From positions 2,914,001 to 2,978,000 of the forward strand of contig NZ_CP121111.1 in assembly GCF_029625335.1 (NCBI RefSeq): 64,000 nucleotides of DNA, given 5' to 3'. The DNA is from Flavobacterium nitratireducens (GTDB lineage Bacteria; Bacteroidota; Bacteroidia; Flavobacteriales; Flavobacteriaceae). Positions 45,753 to 54,819 of this stretch are shown here, in pieces. Within the stretch, counting starts at the first letter, position 1, and the number at the start of each line of letters is the position of its first letter. The position numbers were made by a program, and so were the translations under genes. The notes under the pieces are model-generated. The model saw nothing but the letters and a program-made list of their open reading frames with translations, did not search any database and was not told where the DNA came from.

Positions 45753-46269
45753 TTACATTTTTTTCATTTGTTCTTTCATCATATTGATTTGATCTTTCAA
45801 CATTCCTTGTTTGTCTAGTTTCTTTACTTCAGCGATTAAATTGGTCGCTTCAATTTTTTCTTCTTCTTGAAAGCGCAATTCCTGCCAAATTTAGTTTAGC
45901 AACGGCTAAATCCATATCCATAGATAAACCTAGTTCAATCGCTTTCTTAAAATATTTCTCTGATTGATTGATATTTGTTTGCGAAAGCATGATTCCGTGA
46001 AGATAATTAAAGTATCCTTGTTGTTTTCTAGTTAAAGCTCCTTCAGGATTTTTTATGTATGAAAGCCACTTTTGAGCGCCTACAAAGTCTTGTTTTCTTA
46101 ATTTTAAAAAGGCCAATAAGATGAATTCGTTTCTGTAATAAAGAAAAACAGGAATTATTGTAAGCAATAATAAGAAGATTCCATTGCCAATATTGTTTTC
46201 CGTAAATTGCCAAATGCTAGTAATTACAATAAGTCCAGCGATAATAAGTTTGATATTCTTGTTTAACAT
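45753..46269 (-). pseudogene. TPR-like membrane-anchored protein, frameshifted
   Basis: A small inner-membrane protein with two N-terminal hydrophobic helices (IKLIIAGLIVITSIW and GIFLLLLTIIPVFLYY) followed by tetratricopeptide-like helices (LKLRKQDFVGAQKWLSYI, SEKYFKKAIELGLSMD). The upstream frame stops at 45850. Removing one T from the T6 run at 45854-45859 joins LSRRRK to IEATNLIAEVKKLDKQGM and an expected C-terminus, giving 171 residues (the span is three times 172 plus one). It may be a real frameshift or a homopolymer error. Confidence 0.8.
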
Positions 46270-46334
46270 GATGGTTGTTTGATTTGTGTTTGCAAATATA
46301 GTAAAAGGAATTAAAAATATTTTTATAAAACTTC

Positions 46335-46363
46335 TTGCTAGAAAAAAAGTCTTTGTATATTTG
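46335..46363 (+). promoter_or_regulatory. Strong promoter of rpmH
   Basis: TTG (46335-46337), 18 nt, TATATTTG (46356-46363), leader ~65 nt. Confidence 0.8.
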
Positions 46364-46435
46364 CACTCGGTTTAGAAATGACCGTTATATCAAACAATAA
46401 AAGATACAATTAATAAGATTTAAAGATACAAACCA

Positions 46436-46597
46436 ATGAGCAAAAGAACGTTTCAACCATCGAAAAGAAAAAGAAGAAATAAACACGGATTTATGGACAG
46501 AATGGCTTCTGCAAATGGAAGAAAAGTTCTTGCGCGTAGAAGAGCTAAAGGAAGACATAAATTAACTGTTTCTAGCGAGCCTAGACACAAAAAATAA
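46436..46597 (+). CDS. rpmH: 50S ribosomal protein L34
   Basis: A 53-residue, very basic ribosomal protein: it opens [18 protein letters not shown], continues [21 protein letters not shown] and ends in a Lys-rich tail. It is complete and unmistakable. Unlike in many bacteria, it is not next to rnpA or dnaA here, but sits alone between two unrelated genes with its own promoter and terminator (46617-46650). Confidence 0.98.
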
Positions 46598-46616
46598 TGT
46601 TTGAAAAAGCATAAAT

Positions 46617-46650
46617 AAGGGCGTTACTTTTATTAGTATCGCCCTTTTTT
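46617..46650 (+). terminator. Terminator of rpmH
   Basis: AAGGGCG (46617-46623) pairs with CGCCCTT (46640-46646) across a 16-nt loop with internal pairing (TACT/AGTA), then T-run. Confidence 0.85.
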
Positions 46651-46714
46651 ATACCTAGTCTGAAAATAGTACTCAAGTTTATGTTTTTTAATGAGTTACC
46701 TCTTTTAAAAAAAG

Positions 46715-46722
46715 TAAATTTG
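46715..46722 (+). promoter_or_regulatory. -7 box (TAAATTTG) of carB
   Basis: TAAATTTG, about 39 nt before ATG 46761. The -33 element is weak. No pyrimidine-sensing leader is recognised. Confidence 0.45.
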
Positions 46723-46760
46723 AGAAATAAAAAACTTCAAAAAACAATAATTACATCATA

Positions 46761-49616
46761 ATGCCAAAAGACACTTCAATCAAATCCGTTTTAATTATAG
46801 GTTCAGGTCCTATTGTTATTGGTCAAGCTTGCGAATTCGATTACGCAGGATCGCAATCAGCTCGTTCTATTCGTGAAGAAGGAATCGAGGTTATTCTTAT
46901 CAATTCGAATCCTGCTACAATTATGACCGACCCATCAATGGCGGATCATATCTATTTGAAACCTTTAACGACTAAATCGATCATTGAAATCCTTAAAGAA
47001 CATCCACAAATTGATGCTGTATTGCCTACTATGGGTGGTCAAACGGCACTTAATTTATGTCTGGAAGCGCAGGAAAAAGGAATTTGGGATGATTTTGGTG
47101 TAAAAATGATTGGGGTTGATGTAAACGCAATTAATATTACTGAAGATAGAGACCAGTTTAAAGCGCTTTTAAAGAAAATTAATGTACCAACTGCACCAGC
47201 AGAAATTTGTACATCATATTTAAGAGGTAAAGAAATTGCTCAGGAATTTGGTTTCCCATTGGTTATTCGTCCTTCTTTTACATTAGGTGGAACTGGGGCT
47301 TCTATCGTATATAAACCAGAAGATTTTGACCGATTGTTAACTGCAGGTCTTGAGGCTTCACCAATCCATGAAGTTTTAATTGATAAAGCTTTAATGGGAT
47401 GGAAAGAATACGAATTAGAGCTTTTAAGAGATAAAAATGACAATGTTGTCATCATTTGTTCTATCGAAAATATGGACCCAATGGGAATCCATACTGGAGA
47501 TTCGATTACAGTGGCTCCTGCAATGACATTATCGGATACTACTTTCCAAAAATTACGTGATTACGCTATCTTGATGATGCGCAGTATTGGTAATTTTGCC
47601 GGAGGATGTAACGTACAGTTTGCAGTATCACCTGATGATAAAGAAGATATCGTGGCTATTGAAATTAACCCACGTGTATCTCGTTCTTCTGCTTTGGCAT
47701 CAAAAGCTACAGGATATCCAATTGCAAAAATTGCTTCTAAATTAGCTTTAGGTTACAACTTAGATGAGTTACAAAACCAAATTACAAAATCTACTTCAGC
47801 TTTATTCGAGCCTACTTTAGATTATGTTATTGTAAAAATACCACGTTGGAACTTTGATAAATTTGAAGGTTCTGACCGAATTTTAGGTCTTCAAATGAAG
47901 TCGGTAGGTGAGGTAATGGGAATTGGGCGTTCGTTCCAAGAAGCTTTACACAAAGCAACACAATCATTAGAAATTAAACGTAATGGTTTAGGTGCAGATG
48001 GTAAAGGGTATACCAATTACGAACAAATTATTGAAAAACTTACTTATGCAAGCTGGGATCGTGTATTCGTAATTTACGATGCGATTGCTATGGGAATTCC
48101 ATTGAGCAGAATTCATGAAATCACTAAAATTGATATGTGGTTCTTGAAACAGTATGAGGAGTTATTTATCTTAGAAAAAGAAATTGCCAATTATAAAGTG
48201 AGCAATTTACCAAAAGAGTTATTGCTTGAGGCAAAACAAAAAGGTTTTGCTGACCGTCAATTAGCTCATATGATGGGATGTTTAGAGAGTGAAGTTCACG
48301 CTTTACGTATGGAGATGAACATCAACCGTGTGTTCAAATTGGTTGATACTTGTGCTGCGGAGTTTAAAGCTAAAACGCCTTACTACTACTCAACATTTGA
48401 GGCTGAAATTGAAAAAGCAGATGGAACACGTTTTGTAGATAATGAAAGTATTGTTACTGATAAAAAGAAAGTAATTGTCTTAGGTTCTGGACCAAACCGT
48501 ATTGGACAAGGAATTGAGTTCGATTACTCTTGTGTTCACGGAGTTTTAGCTTCTAAAGAGTGTGGATACGAAACGATTATGATTAATTGTAACCCTGAAA
48601 CCGTTTCAACTGATTTTGATACAGCCGATAAATTATACTTTGAGCCGGTTTTCTGGGAGCATATTTATGACATTATCCAACACGAAAAACCAGAAGGAGT
48701 TATCGTTCAGTTAGGTGGTCAAACAGCGCTTAAATTAGCTGAAAAATTATCTAAATACGGCGTAAAAATCATCGGAACAAGCTTTGATGCATTAGACTTA
48801 GCAGAAGACAGAGGACGTTTCTCTGATTTATTAACGGAGTTGAAAATTCCTTTCCCTAAATTCGGAATTGCAGAAAGCGCAGACGAAGCTTCGAAGTTAG
48901 CGGACTCATTAGATTTCCCATTATTAGTTCGTCCTTCTTATGTATTAGGAGGTCAGGGAATGAAAATTGTAATCAACAAACAAGAGTTAGAAGAACACGT
49001 AATTGATTTGTTGAAATCGATCCCAGGAAACAAATTATTGTTAGACCACTATTTAGATGGTGCTATCGAAGCAGAAGCAGATGCTATTTGTGATGCTGAT
49101 GGAAATGTGTACATCATCGGAATTATGGAGCACATCGAGCCATGTGGAGTTCACTCGGGAGATTCTAATGCTACATTGCCTCCTTTCAATTTGGGAGAGT
49201 TTGTAATGCAACAAATCAAAGATCATACACACAAAATTGCTAAAGCATTAAAAACTGTAGGTTTAATCAATATTCAGTTTGCGATTAAAGATGATACCGT
49301 TTATATCATCGAAGCGAATCCAAGAGCTTCTCGTACAGTTCCATTTATTGCTAAAGCGTATGGTGAGCCTTACGTAAACTACGCTACTAAAGTAATGTTA
49401 GGACACAGTAAAGTAACCGACTTTGATTTCAATCCTAAATTAAACGGATACGCTATCAAACAACCGGTATTCTCTTTCAGTAAGTTCCCTAATGTAAACA
49501 AAGCTTTAGGACCTGAAATGAAATCAACAGGAGAAAGCATCTTGTTTATCGATGATTTAAAAGATGATCAATTCTACGAATTGTATTCAAGAAGAAAAAT
49601 GTATTTGAGTAAATAA
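46761..49616 (+). CDS. carB: Carbamoyl phosphate synthase large subunit
   Basis: The ATP-grasp synthase that makes carbamoyl phosphate for arginine and pyrimidine synthesis. The 951-residue chain holds two carboxy/carbamoyl phosphate synthase halves: half 1 starts LIIGSGPIVIGQACEFDYAGSQ and half 2 VLGSGPNRIGQGIEFDYSC. The second half runs to about 945 and ends with the ATP-grasp, so the C-terminal MGS-like allosteric domain of E. coli CarB (about 120 residues) is absent, the normal situation in flavobacteria. The small subunit CarA is not in the window. A good terminator follows (49636-49663). Confidence 0.96.
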   Translation: MPKDTSIKSVLIIGSGPIVIGQACEFDYAGSQSARSIREEGIEVILINSNPATIMTDPSMADHIYLKPLTTKSIIEILKEHPQIDAVLPTMGGQTALNLCLEAQEKGIWDDFGVKMIGVDVNAINITEDRDQFKALLKKINVPTAPAEICTSYLRGKEIAQEFGFPLVIRPSFTLGGTGASIVYKPEDFDRLLTAGLEASPIHEVLIDKALMGWKEYELELLRDKNDNVVIICSIENMDPMGIHTGDSITVAPAMTLSDTTFQKLRDYAILMMRSIGNFAGGCNVQFAVSPDDKEDIVAIEINPRVSRSSALASKATGYPIAKIASKLALGYNLDELQNQITKSTSALFEPTLDYVIVKIPRWNFDKFEGSDRILGLQMKSVGEVMGIGRSFQEALHKATQSLEIKRNGLGADGKGYTNYEQIIEKLTYASWDRVFVIYDAIAMGIPLSRIHEITKIDMWFLKQYEELFILEKEIANYKVSNLPKELLLEAKQKGFADRQLAHMMGCLESEVHALRMEMNINRVFKLVDTCAAEFKAKTPYYYSTFEAEIEKADGTRFVDNESIVTDKKKVIVLGSGPNRIGQGIEFDYSCVHGVLASKECGYETIMINCNPETVSTDFDTADKLYFEPVFWEHIYDIIQHEKPEGVIVQLGGQTALKLAEKLSKYGVKIIGTSFDALDLAEDRGRFSDLLTELKIPFPKFGIAESADEASKLADSLDFPLLVRPSYVLGGQGMKIVINKQELEEHVIDLLKSIPGNKLLLDHYLDGAIEAEADAICDADGNVYIIGIMEHIEPCGVHSGDSNATLPPFNLGEFVMQQIKDHTHKIAKALKTVGLINIQFAIKDDTVYIIEANPRASRTVPFIAKAYGEPYVNYATKVMLGHSKVTDFDFNPKLNGYAIKQPVFSFSKFPNVNKALGPEMKSTGESILFIDDLKDDQFYELYSRRKMYLSK

Positions 49617-49635
49617 TAACTCAATTGATTCATAG

Positions 49636-49670
49636 AATAGGCTGTCCATCAAGACAGCCTATTTTTTTTT
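49636..49670 (+). terminator. Terminator of carB
   Basis: AATAGGCTGTC (49636-49646) pairs with GACAGCCTATT (49653-49663), then a long T-run. Confidence 0.9.
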
Positions 49671-49707
49671 TTGTTTTTTTTGGGGGAGCACAACATTTGG
49701 CTTTTTT

Positions 49708-49805
49708 TAATAGCAATAGTTCCTGCTGTTCGCTGTATCTTGTGGCAGCTTAAAGGCTGCTGCCACAAGGATGTCGCTACCATCAGGGCTATTTAGGTAA
49801 GATTG
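49708..49805. repeat. Flavobacterial intergenic hairpin repeat
   Basis: The central stem is a perfect 11 bp: CTTGTGGCAGC (49739-49749) and GCTGCCACAAG (49759-49769), loop 9 nt. It is flanked by TTCCTGCTGTTCGCTGTATC and GATGTCGCTACCATCAGGGC. I recall close variants of these flanks, with variable stems, repeated in many Flavobacterium intergenic regions. That recall is not a database result. The function is unknown; its copy number in this genome would be the test. Confidence 0.6.
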
Positions 49806-50288
49806 GTGTTTTTTTAGAAGTAACAACCCAATTTGCTGTAAAACCAAAGAATGAAAATTACTGTTGGAAAAAATTATCAAAAACGTCAGTTCGAGGAATA
49901 ATTTGGTAACCTAAAAAACAATACAAAAAGACGTTGTAAATTATGAATTGAATTGTAGTAATTTCTGGCAACTCAACTTGTCCTTAGCTTCCGCAATCGA
50001 GTGTCAAATGTTTGAAGAATACGTAAAAAGAAAATCTGTTTGAGCGCAGCGAGTTATTTTCTTTTAGTATTCGAAAACAAATTTGACCGACGAGGAAGCT
50101 TAAGACTTGATTTTTTTGTTTCTTTTTTGATCAAGCAAAAAAGAAAATTAGTAAAAGATAATTTCACATTTAATAAAACGTCATTGGTAGTGTTTTTTTG
50201 CGTAATGAAATGAAGTAAAAAATGTAACAAAAATAATAAAATGTATTTTTGTTATTCTTGATAAAAGGAATAGCATAAAAATGACAAC

Positions 50289-50738
50289 ATGGAACTAGTT
50301 TGGCAAATTAAATCTTTTGAAACATTAACAGTTAGCGAACTCTACGCCATTTTAAAATTGCGCTCAGAAGTATTTGTAGTGGAACAAAACTGTGCTTATT
50401 TGGATATAGATGGTAAAGATCCTTTGGCATTACACCTTATTGGAGTGTATAATGATCAGATTGTTGCCTGTACTCGACTTTTTAAACCCGGAATTACTTA
50501 TGATGAAGCTTCAATAGGTAGAGTAGTAGTTGCTGCTGATTATCGCGATAAAAAATGGGGCAAAGAATTAATGCTGCAATCTATTTCTGCTATTAAGCAT
50601 CAGTTTGGCGAAAGTCAGATTACCATTGGTGCGCAATTGTATCTTAAAAAATTCTATGAATCGCTTGGTTTTGTTCAGTCCAGCGAAATGTATCTGGAAG
50701 ATGATATTCCGCACATAAAAATGTATTTGAGTGAATAA
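50289..50738 (+). CDS. GNAT family N-acetyltransferase, ElaA-like
   Basis: A 149-residue acetyltransferase of the ElaA type. LYAILKLRSEVFVVEQNCAYLDIDGKD (in two parts, ~17-43) is the ElaA signature; LHLIGVYNDQIVACTRLF follows, and IGRVVVAADYRDKKWGKELM (about 75-94) is the acetyl-CoA loop with the R/Q-x-x-G-x-G/A region. The C-terminal IGAQLYLKKFYESLGF is typical. Its acceptor substrate is unknown. Confidence 0.93.
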   Translation: MELVWQIKSFETLTVSELYAILKLRSEVFVVEQNCAYLDIDGKDPLALHLIGVYNDQIVACTRLFKPGITYDEASIGRVVVAADYRDKKWGKELMLQSISAIKHQFGESQITIGAQLYLKKFYESLGFVQSSEMYLEDDIPHIKMYLSE

Positions 50739-50892
50739 GCTCAAATTTTGGATTATAGCGTTTTGTGGTTTGGTGAGGTTGCGAAGTACGGAACCGATTA
50801 CTTTAAGTTAAAGATGAAATTTCTGGCGAAACATGAACGTGATTTTACCACAAAACTATCAATCTCGCAAAATGCTTGATATGCGGAGGTAG

Positions 50893-51699
50893 TTATTCTT
50901 TCAAATATTTGAATTTTGTTTTCCCTCGAATTTTGAATTCTTTTTCAGTATAAATTCGTCCTAATTTTCTGATTTCGATTAATGAATCATTTTTATCATA
51001 ATAATATTCAGTCAGAAACTCAATGTATTGGTTAGGATTTGTAACTGTTGAAAAGCTACTATCTCTTTTGCTAAATAGTTTATTGTTAGAATTATATTTA
51101 CAATAAGTTTTCATTCGATTTGTTCCACTAAAAACCCAATCTTCTATTTCTATTCTGTTAAATTTATCATATTTATATTCAGATACCTTTGAAATTTCAT
51201 TGTCCTCGATTACTGTTTTCTTTATAATTTTACCTTTTAAATATTCATAATTTATAGTTTCTCGTAATCCAATTTCAGACTTTAAATTTCCAAACTTGTC
51301 ATATTTTAATTCCTAAATGATTACTTCATTCTTAGTGTTATCTGTTATTTTTATTAGTTTTCCATTTTTATCATATAAATATTTATGCTTTAGGATTTTT
51401 GAAATTAAACCTTTTCCTTCTCTTTTGTAGACTGATTTAGTTTCGGATAATTTGTTTTGTGAATTATAAAAATAGAATGATAAGTTGTTACTATTTATTA
51501 AATTATTTTTTGAATCATAAATATTTGTTACACTTGTTGCTCTTCTGATTATTGAATCTTTTTCGTTTAAATTATTTTCAGTTATAGTGATTTGGTAAGA
51601 TTTATTTTTCTCTGAATATTCCAACAAACTATTCTCTTCAAGATTTCCACATGAAATTAAATTACAGAGTAAAATCAATAAAAAAAAGTGTCTTTTCAA
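50893..51699 (-). pseudogene. YD-repeat-like lipoprotein with an internal stop
   Basis: A 268-residue lipoprotein in which a TAG at 51313-51315 interrupts one continuous frame (TTG 51699 to the stop at 50893). The signal and lipobox (LLILLCNLISC) come first. The rest is a run of short beta-rich units with a YD core (LYDKNGKLIKI, KYDKFGNLKSE, KYDKFNRIEIE, YYDKNDSLIEI), like YD-repeat or MORN-type surface proteins. The stop lies between the second and later units; the downstream half reads correctly in the same frame. A point mutation accounts for it. The start codon (TTG) overlaps the TGA of the upstream gene, so the pair was an operon. Confidence 0.8.
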
Positions 51700-52450
51700 A
51701 GCAGATTTTTATAATTACCACCAATCACTAAGATCCATGATGCATTTAATGTTTTTTGTATCCTATTTATAAAATTAATTGTATTTCGAAAAATTCCTGA
51801 ATCGGTTGCTGTCCAAAAAGAACATTTTTGCCCACAGGCTTTTAAAGCACTATTTGCCCAGGTATTACAGGTTTTGAAGATGCTATAACTTCCATTAGCT
51901 TCATAAAAAGCATCGGTTTTTCCATAGTTGGCATTTGTTTTTATGGCTATGAAATTCCCTGAAGTCTCTTTTTGAAAACTGTTAGTGATATACGTAATTT
52001 AACGTTGGTATTGCTCTTTACTAATTAAGATTGATTTACAATCCTTACCTGTTTTCATGGTTTTATAATAAGTAGCGTGAATAACAGTAGTACTTAAGCC
52101 TAAAGCCGCTTTAAATGCAACTGAAGCCTTTAAGTCCGACCATTCAGGAGTTTCAAGATAAAAACCTTTATCACCCCAACCCATAGCAATATATTGGTAT
52201 GTTGAATCAGCTGCTATAGTGTTTTTATAGTGAATTTTTTTATTCCAGTATATCTGTTCACTTTTTGTAGGCATTACAATATCTGTATGAACACCGTTAG
52301 TGAGAATGTAAATTTCCATTTCACTTTTACTGTTATTTTCTTTTTCTATTGTGATTTTTGAAAGCAGATAAGCTGAAGAGATGTAGATGATTATAAATCC
52401 TAAAAAATATATATAATCGTTTTTAAAAGTATTTTCAGTGCTTTTTTCAA
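51696..52450 (-). pseudogene. TIGR02117/DUF2459-like protein, frameshifted and stopped
   Basis: A 251-residue protein family (TIGR02117). TTG 52450 opens LKKALKILLKTIIYIF. Adding one A to the A6 run at 52402-52407 (T7 on the coding strand) joins the membrane helix (FLGFIIIYISSAYLLS) to the MEIYILTNGVHTDIVMP family block. Further on, an in-frame TAA at 51999-52001 interrupts EQYQR and ITYITNSFQKE; the downstream part with TCNTWANSALKACG is in frame. The total length is three times 251 plus two, agreeing with one lost base. Two independent lesions are more consistent with true decay than with a single error. Confidence 0.8.
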
Positions 52451-52598
52451 GTGGAATGTATTAATTGATTTATTTATTATTCCAAATTTAATTAAATAAA
52501 ATTCATGTTAAAATTTATTTTGAAAAAAGAGTTAGTAAAAGTGTTTGCAAAAAAAAGCGACTTTCTAAAAAATCGCTTTAATTAAAATAAGATAGGTT

Positions 52599-54587
52599 TT
52601 ATACTTTTTCGATGTGTATTTCTCTGGCTTCTAATCGGGTGAGATCCATGTTTTCTGGAGTATGAAGTACCATTGGGAATTTCTCAATTTTTACAGAACT
52701 ACTATCTAAACCAAAAGCACTTTCTTCAGATAAGCTTAGCTTTTTAATAAAGAAATAAGAATTCATAATTATGTTTTCGTGCCATTTTAATTCATTATCA
52801 TTTGATAAGTATTTTTCAGAAAGCACAAATTTAAAGTCTCCAATGATGTTGTTTTTATTTAAGGACTCATATCGGCTTCTGATATCTACTTCGCCATTCT
52901 TTACCATGTCTTTGATTACTTCTTTAAACATGAGGTTAATTTTAGTAGGCTCTCTAAAACCAAGATTGAAATCCACACGGTATAAATCATCTTTAAGGAT
53001 TTCAGTTACTCTATATTCGGTTTTATAGGGTTCAGAAAGAATATTTACGTGTACAAACCAATAAATATCGGCTCTTTTTGGTCGTTTTTGTAAAATAGAA
53101 TACATTACTTTTTCTTCTATTTCATCAACTCGTCCTGCGTTGGTCATATACACTAAGTGAGTTGCATATTTAGGGATACTCAAATCAACACTTAACTCGC
53201 TAAGTACTTTAATGTAATCTTGCACTTTTACAATTTTAGTATAGCTTTTGGTAATCTTTTTGGCAGAGAACCATATTGACATTATTGTAATTAAAAGTAT
53301 TGCAATAATCAAGGTTACATAACCTCCATCGCTAAATTTTGTAACATTTGCGGCTAAGAAGCTAAATTCTATTATAAGATATAATGTGATTAATGGAACC
53401 ATAAAATACAATTTTACTCTTTTCATAATTAAATAGAAATTAAGTAAAATAGTGGTCATTATCATACAAAGAATAATGGCTAAACCGTATGCGTGTTCCA
53501 TGTTACTGGACTCTTTGAAATGCAATACAATTCCAACACAACCTAAGAATAAAAGCCAATTTATCGATCGAATATACAATTGTCCTTGTAATTCGGTTGG
53601 GTAGTTGATTTTTACTTTTGGCCAGAAATTTAATCGCATAGCCTCATTAATTAAGGTAAATGAACCACTAATTAAGGCTTGAGACGCAATTACAGCCGCA
53701 GTTGTTGCAATTACGATTCCGAAAGGTTGAAACCAATCGGCCATAATTAGGTAGAAAGGGTTTCCGTTTTTTCCACCTAAACTTAATAATGTTTCTCCCC
53801 CATGATGGATAAGATAGGCTCCTTGTCCAAAATAGTTTAAAACCAAAGTTGCTTTGACAAAAATCCAGCTAATGCGAATGTTTTTTCTTCCGCAGTGTCC
53901 CATGTCAGAATACAAAGCTTCGGCTCCTGTGGTACATAAGAATACAAATCCTAATACAAAAAAGCCATCAGGGTGAATGGTTAATAAGTGGTAGGCATAA
54001 TATGGATTGAAAGCTTTGAATACTTCTGGGTGTTCTATAATTTGGATAATACCTAAAATTCCAAGCATACTAAACCAAATAAACATCATTGGAGCAAAGA
54101 ATTTCCCAACTAGTTTAGTTCCAAATTGTTGAATGGTAAAAAGGACAAATAAGATTCCAATTACGATAGGAACCGTATTAATATCTGGATAGTAGGTTCT
54201 AATACCTTCAACGGCAGAAGATACGGATACTGGAGGTGTAATAATTCCATCCGCTAGCAAGGCACTTCCTCCTATAATTGCTGGGACGATTAGCCATTTG
54301 ATTTTAGTTTTCTTTACTAAAGCATACAACGCAAAAATACCACCTTCACCATGGTTGTCAGCATTTAAGGTTATGATAACATATTTCAGTGTCGTTTGTA
54401 ATGTTAATGTCCAAAATACAGCAGAAATACCACCTAATACAACATCTGCGTCAATGGTGTGTTCTCCTAAAATGGCTTTCATTACATACAAAGGAGAGGT
54501 CCCAATATCTCCATAAATGATTCCTAAAGTAATTAATAGACCTCCTAAAGATAATTTGCTGTGTAAGTTTTTATGAGATGCGTTCAT
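52599..54587 (-). CDS. kup: KUP-family potassium transporter
   Basis: A K+ uptake permease. About 12 hydrophobic helices span residues 15-450, starting LSLGGLLITLGIIYGDIGTSPLYV, the KUP signature, with GGIFALYALV and GTEALYSDMGHCGR-type blocks. A ~200-residue cytoplasmic C-terminal domain follows. The frame opens at TTG 54611, but ATG 54587 fits the family, giving 662 residues. Uptake of potassium with protons is expected. It lies in a gene-poor, lesion-rich stretch but is itself intact. Confidence 0.94.
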   Translation of the reverse strand: MNASHKNLHSKLSLGGLLITLGIIYGDIGTSPLYVMKAILGEHTIDADVVLGGISAVFWTLTLQTTLKYVIITLNADNHGEGGIFALYALVKKTKIKWLIVPAIIGGSALLADGIITPPVSVSSAVEGIRTYYPDINTVPIVIGILFVLFTIQQFGTKLVGKFFAPMMFIWFSMLGILGIIQIIEHPEVFKAFNPYYAYHLLTIHPDGFFVLGFVFLCTTGAEALYSDMGHCGRKNIRISWIFVKATLVLNYFGQGAYLIHHGGETLLSLGGKNGNPFYLIMADWFQPFGIVIATTAAVIASQALISGSFTLINEAMRLNFWPKVKINYPTELQGQLYIRSINWLLFLGCVGIVLHFKESSNMEHAYGLAIILCMIMTTILLNFYLIMKRVKLYFMVPLITLYLIIEFSFLAANVTKFSDGGYVTLIIAILLITIMSIWFSAKKITKSYTKIVKVQDYIKVLSELSVDLSIPKYATHLVYMTNAGRVDEIEEKVMYSILQKRPKRADIYWFVHVNILSEPYKTEYRVTEILKDDLYRVDFNLGFREPTKINLMFKEVIKDMVKNGEVDIRSRYESLNKNNIIGDFKFVLSEKYLSNDNELKWHENIIMNSYFFIKKLSLSEESAFGLDSSSVKIEKFPMVLHTPENMDLTRLEAREIHIEKV

Positions 54588-54660
54588 TATATTTTTTTGT
54601 AAAGCCTTCAAATTTACTCATTTTTAAATAAACCAAAAGTTAATATCCCTAAAAAACAGA

Positions 54661-54690
54661 AAAACACGACTAATTAGCCGTGTTTTTAAT
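54661..54690 (-). terminator. Terminator of the low-complexity gene
   Basis: AAAACACG and CGTGTTTT form a stem downstream of the 54708-56178 gene, with a T-run on the minus strand. Confidence 0.75.
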
Positions 54691-54819
54691 AATAGTTGTT
54701 TTTTTTGTTAAATTCTTCTGTTGTTGCTTCTCGAAGATCCATTATTATCGCCTTGATTTGATCCTCTATTTCTATTTGAATCGCCTCTTTCTGGTGCAGA
54801 ATAGGATGGATTACTTGGT

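Larger units (their letters stand above)
49617..50288. other. 672-nt gene-free region with two dispersed-repeat-like blocks
   Basis: No coding frame I would support. Block A (about 49,700-49,800) is a hairpin repeat, described in its own entry. Block B (about 49,965-50,155) is a distinct sequence, with a GAGCGCAGCGAGTT core near 50,044 and AT-rich flanks. The rest is AT-rich spacer. A -7-like box for the GNAT gene may lie near 50,240, but it is weak. Confidence 0.5.

Noticed and set aside
49617..50288. Insertion-sequence remnant in the long intergenic region
   Set aside because: Repeat-like blocks are present, but no transposase frame or terminal inverted repeats could be found.
50739..50892. 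Remnant of an insertion sequence after the ElaA-like gene
   Set aside because: There is a loose inverted repeat (TTTTGTGGT near 50,761 and ACCACAAAA near 50,857), but no transposase fragment or target duplication.
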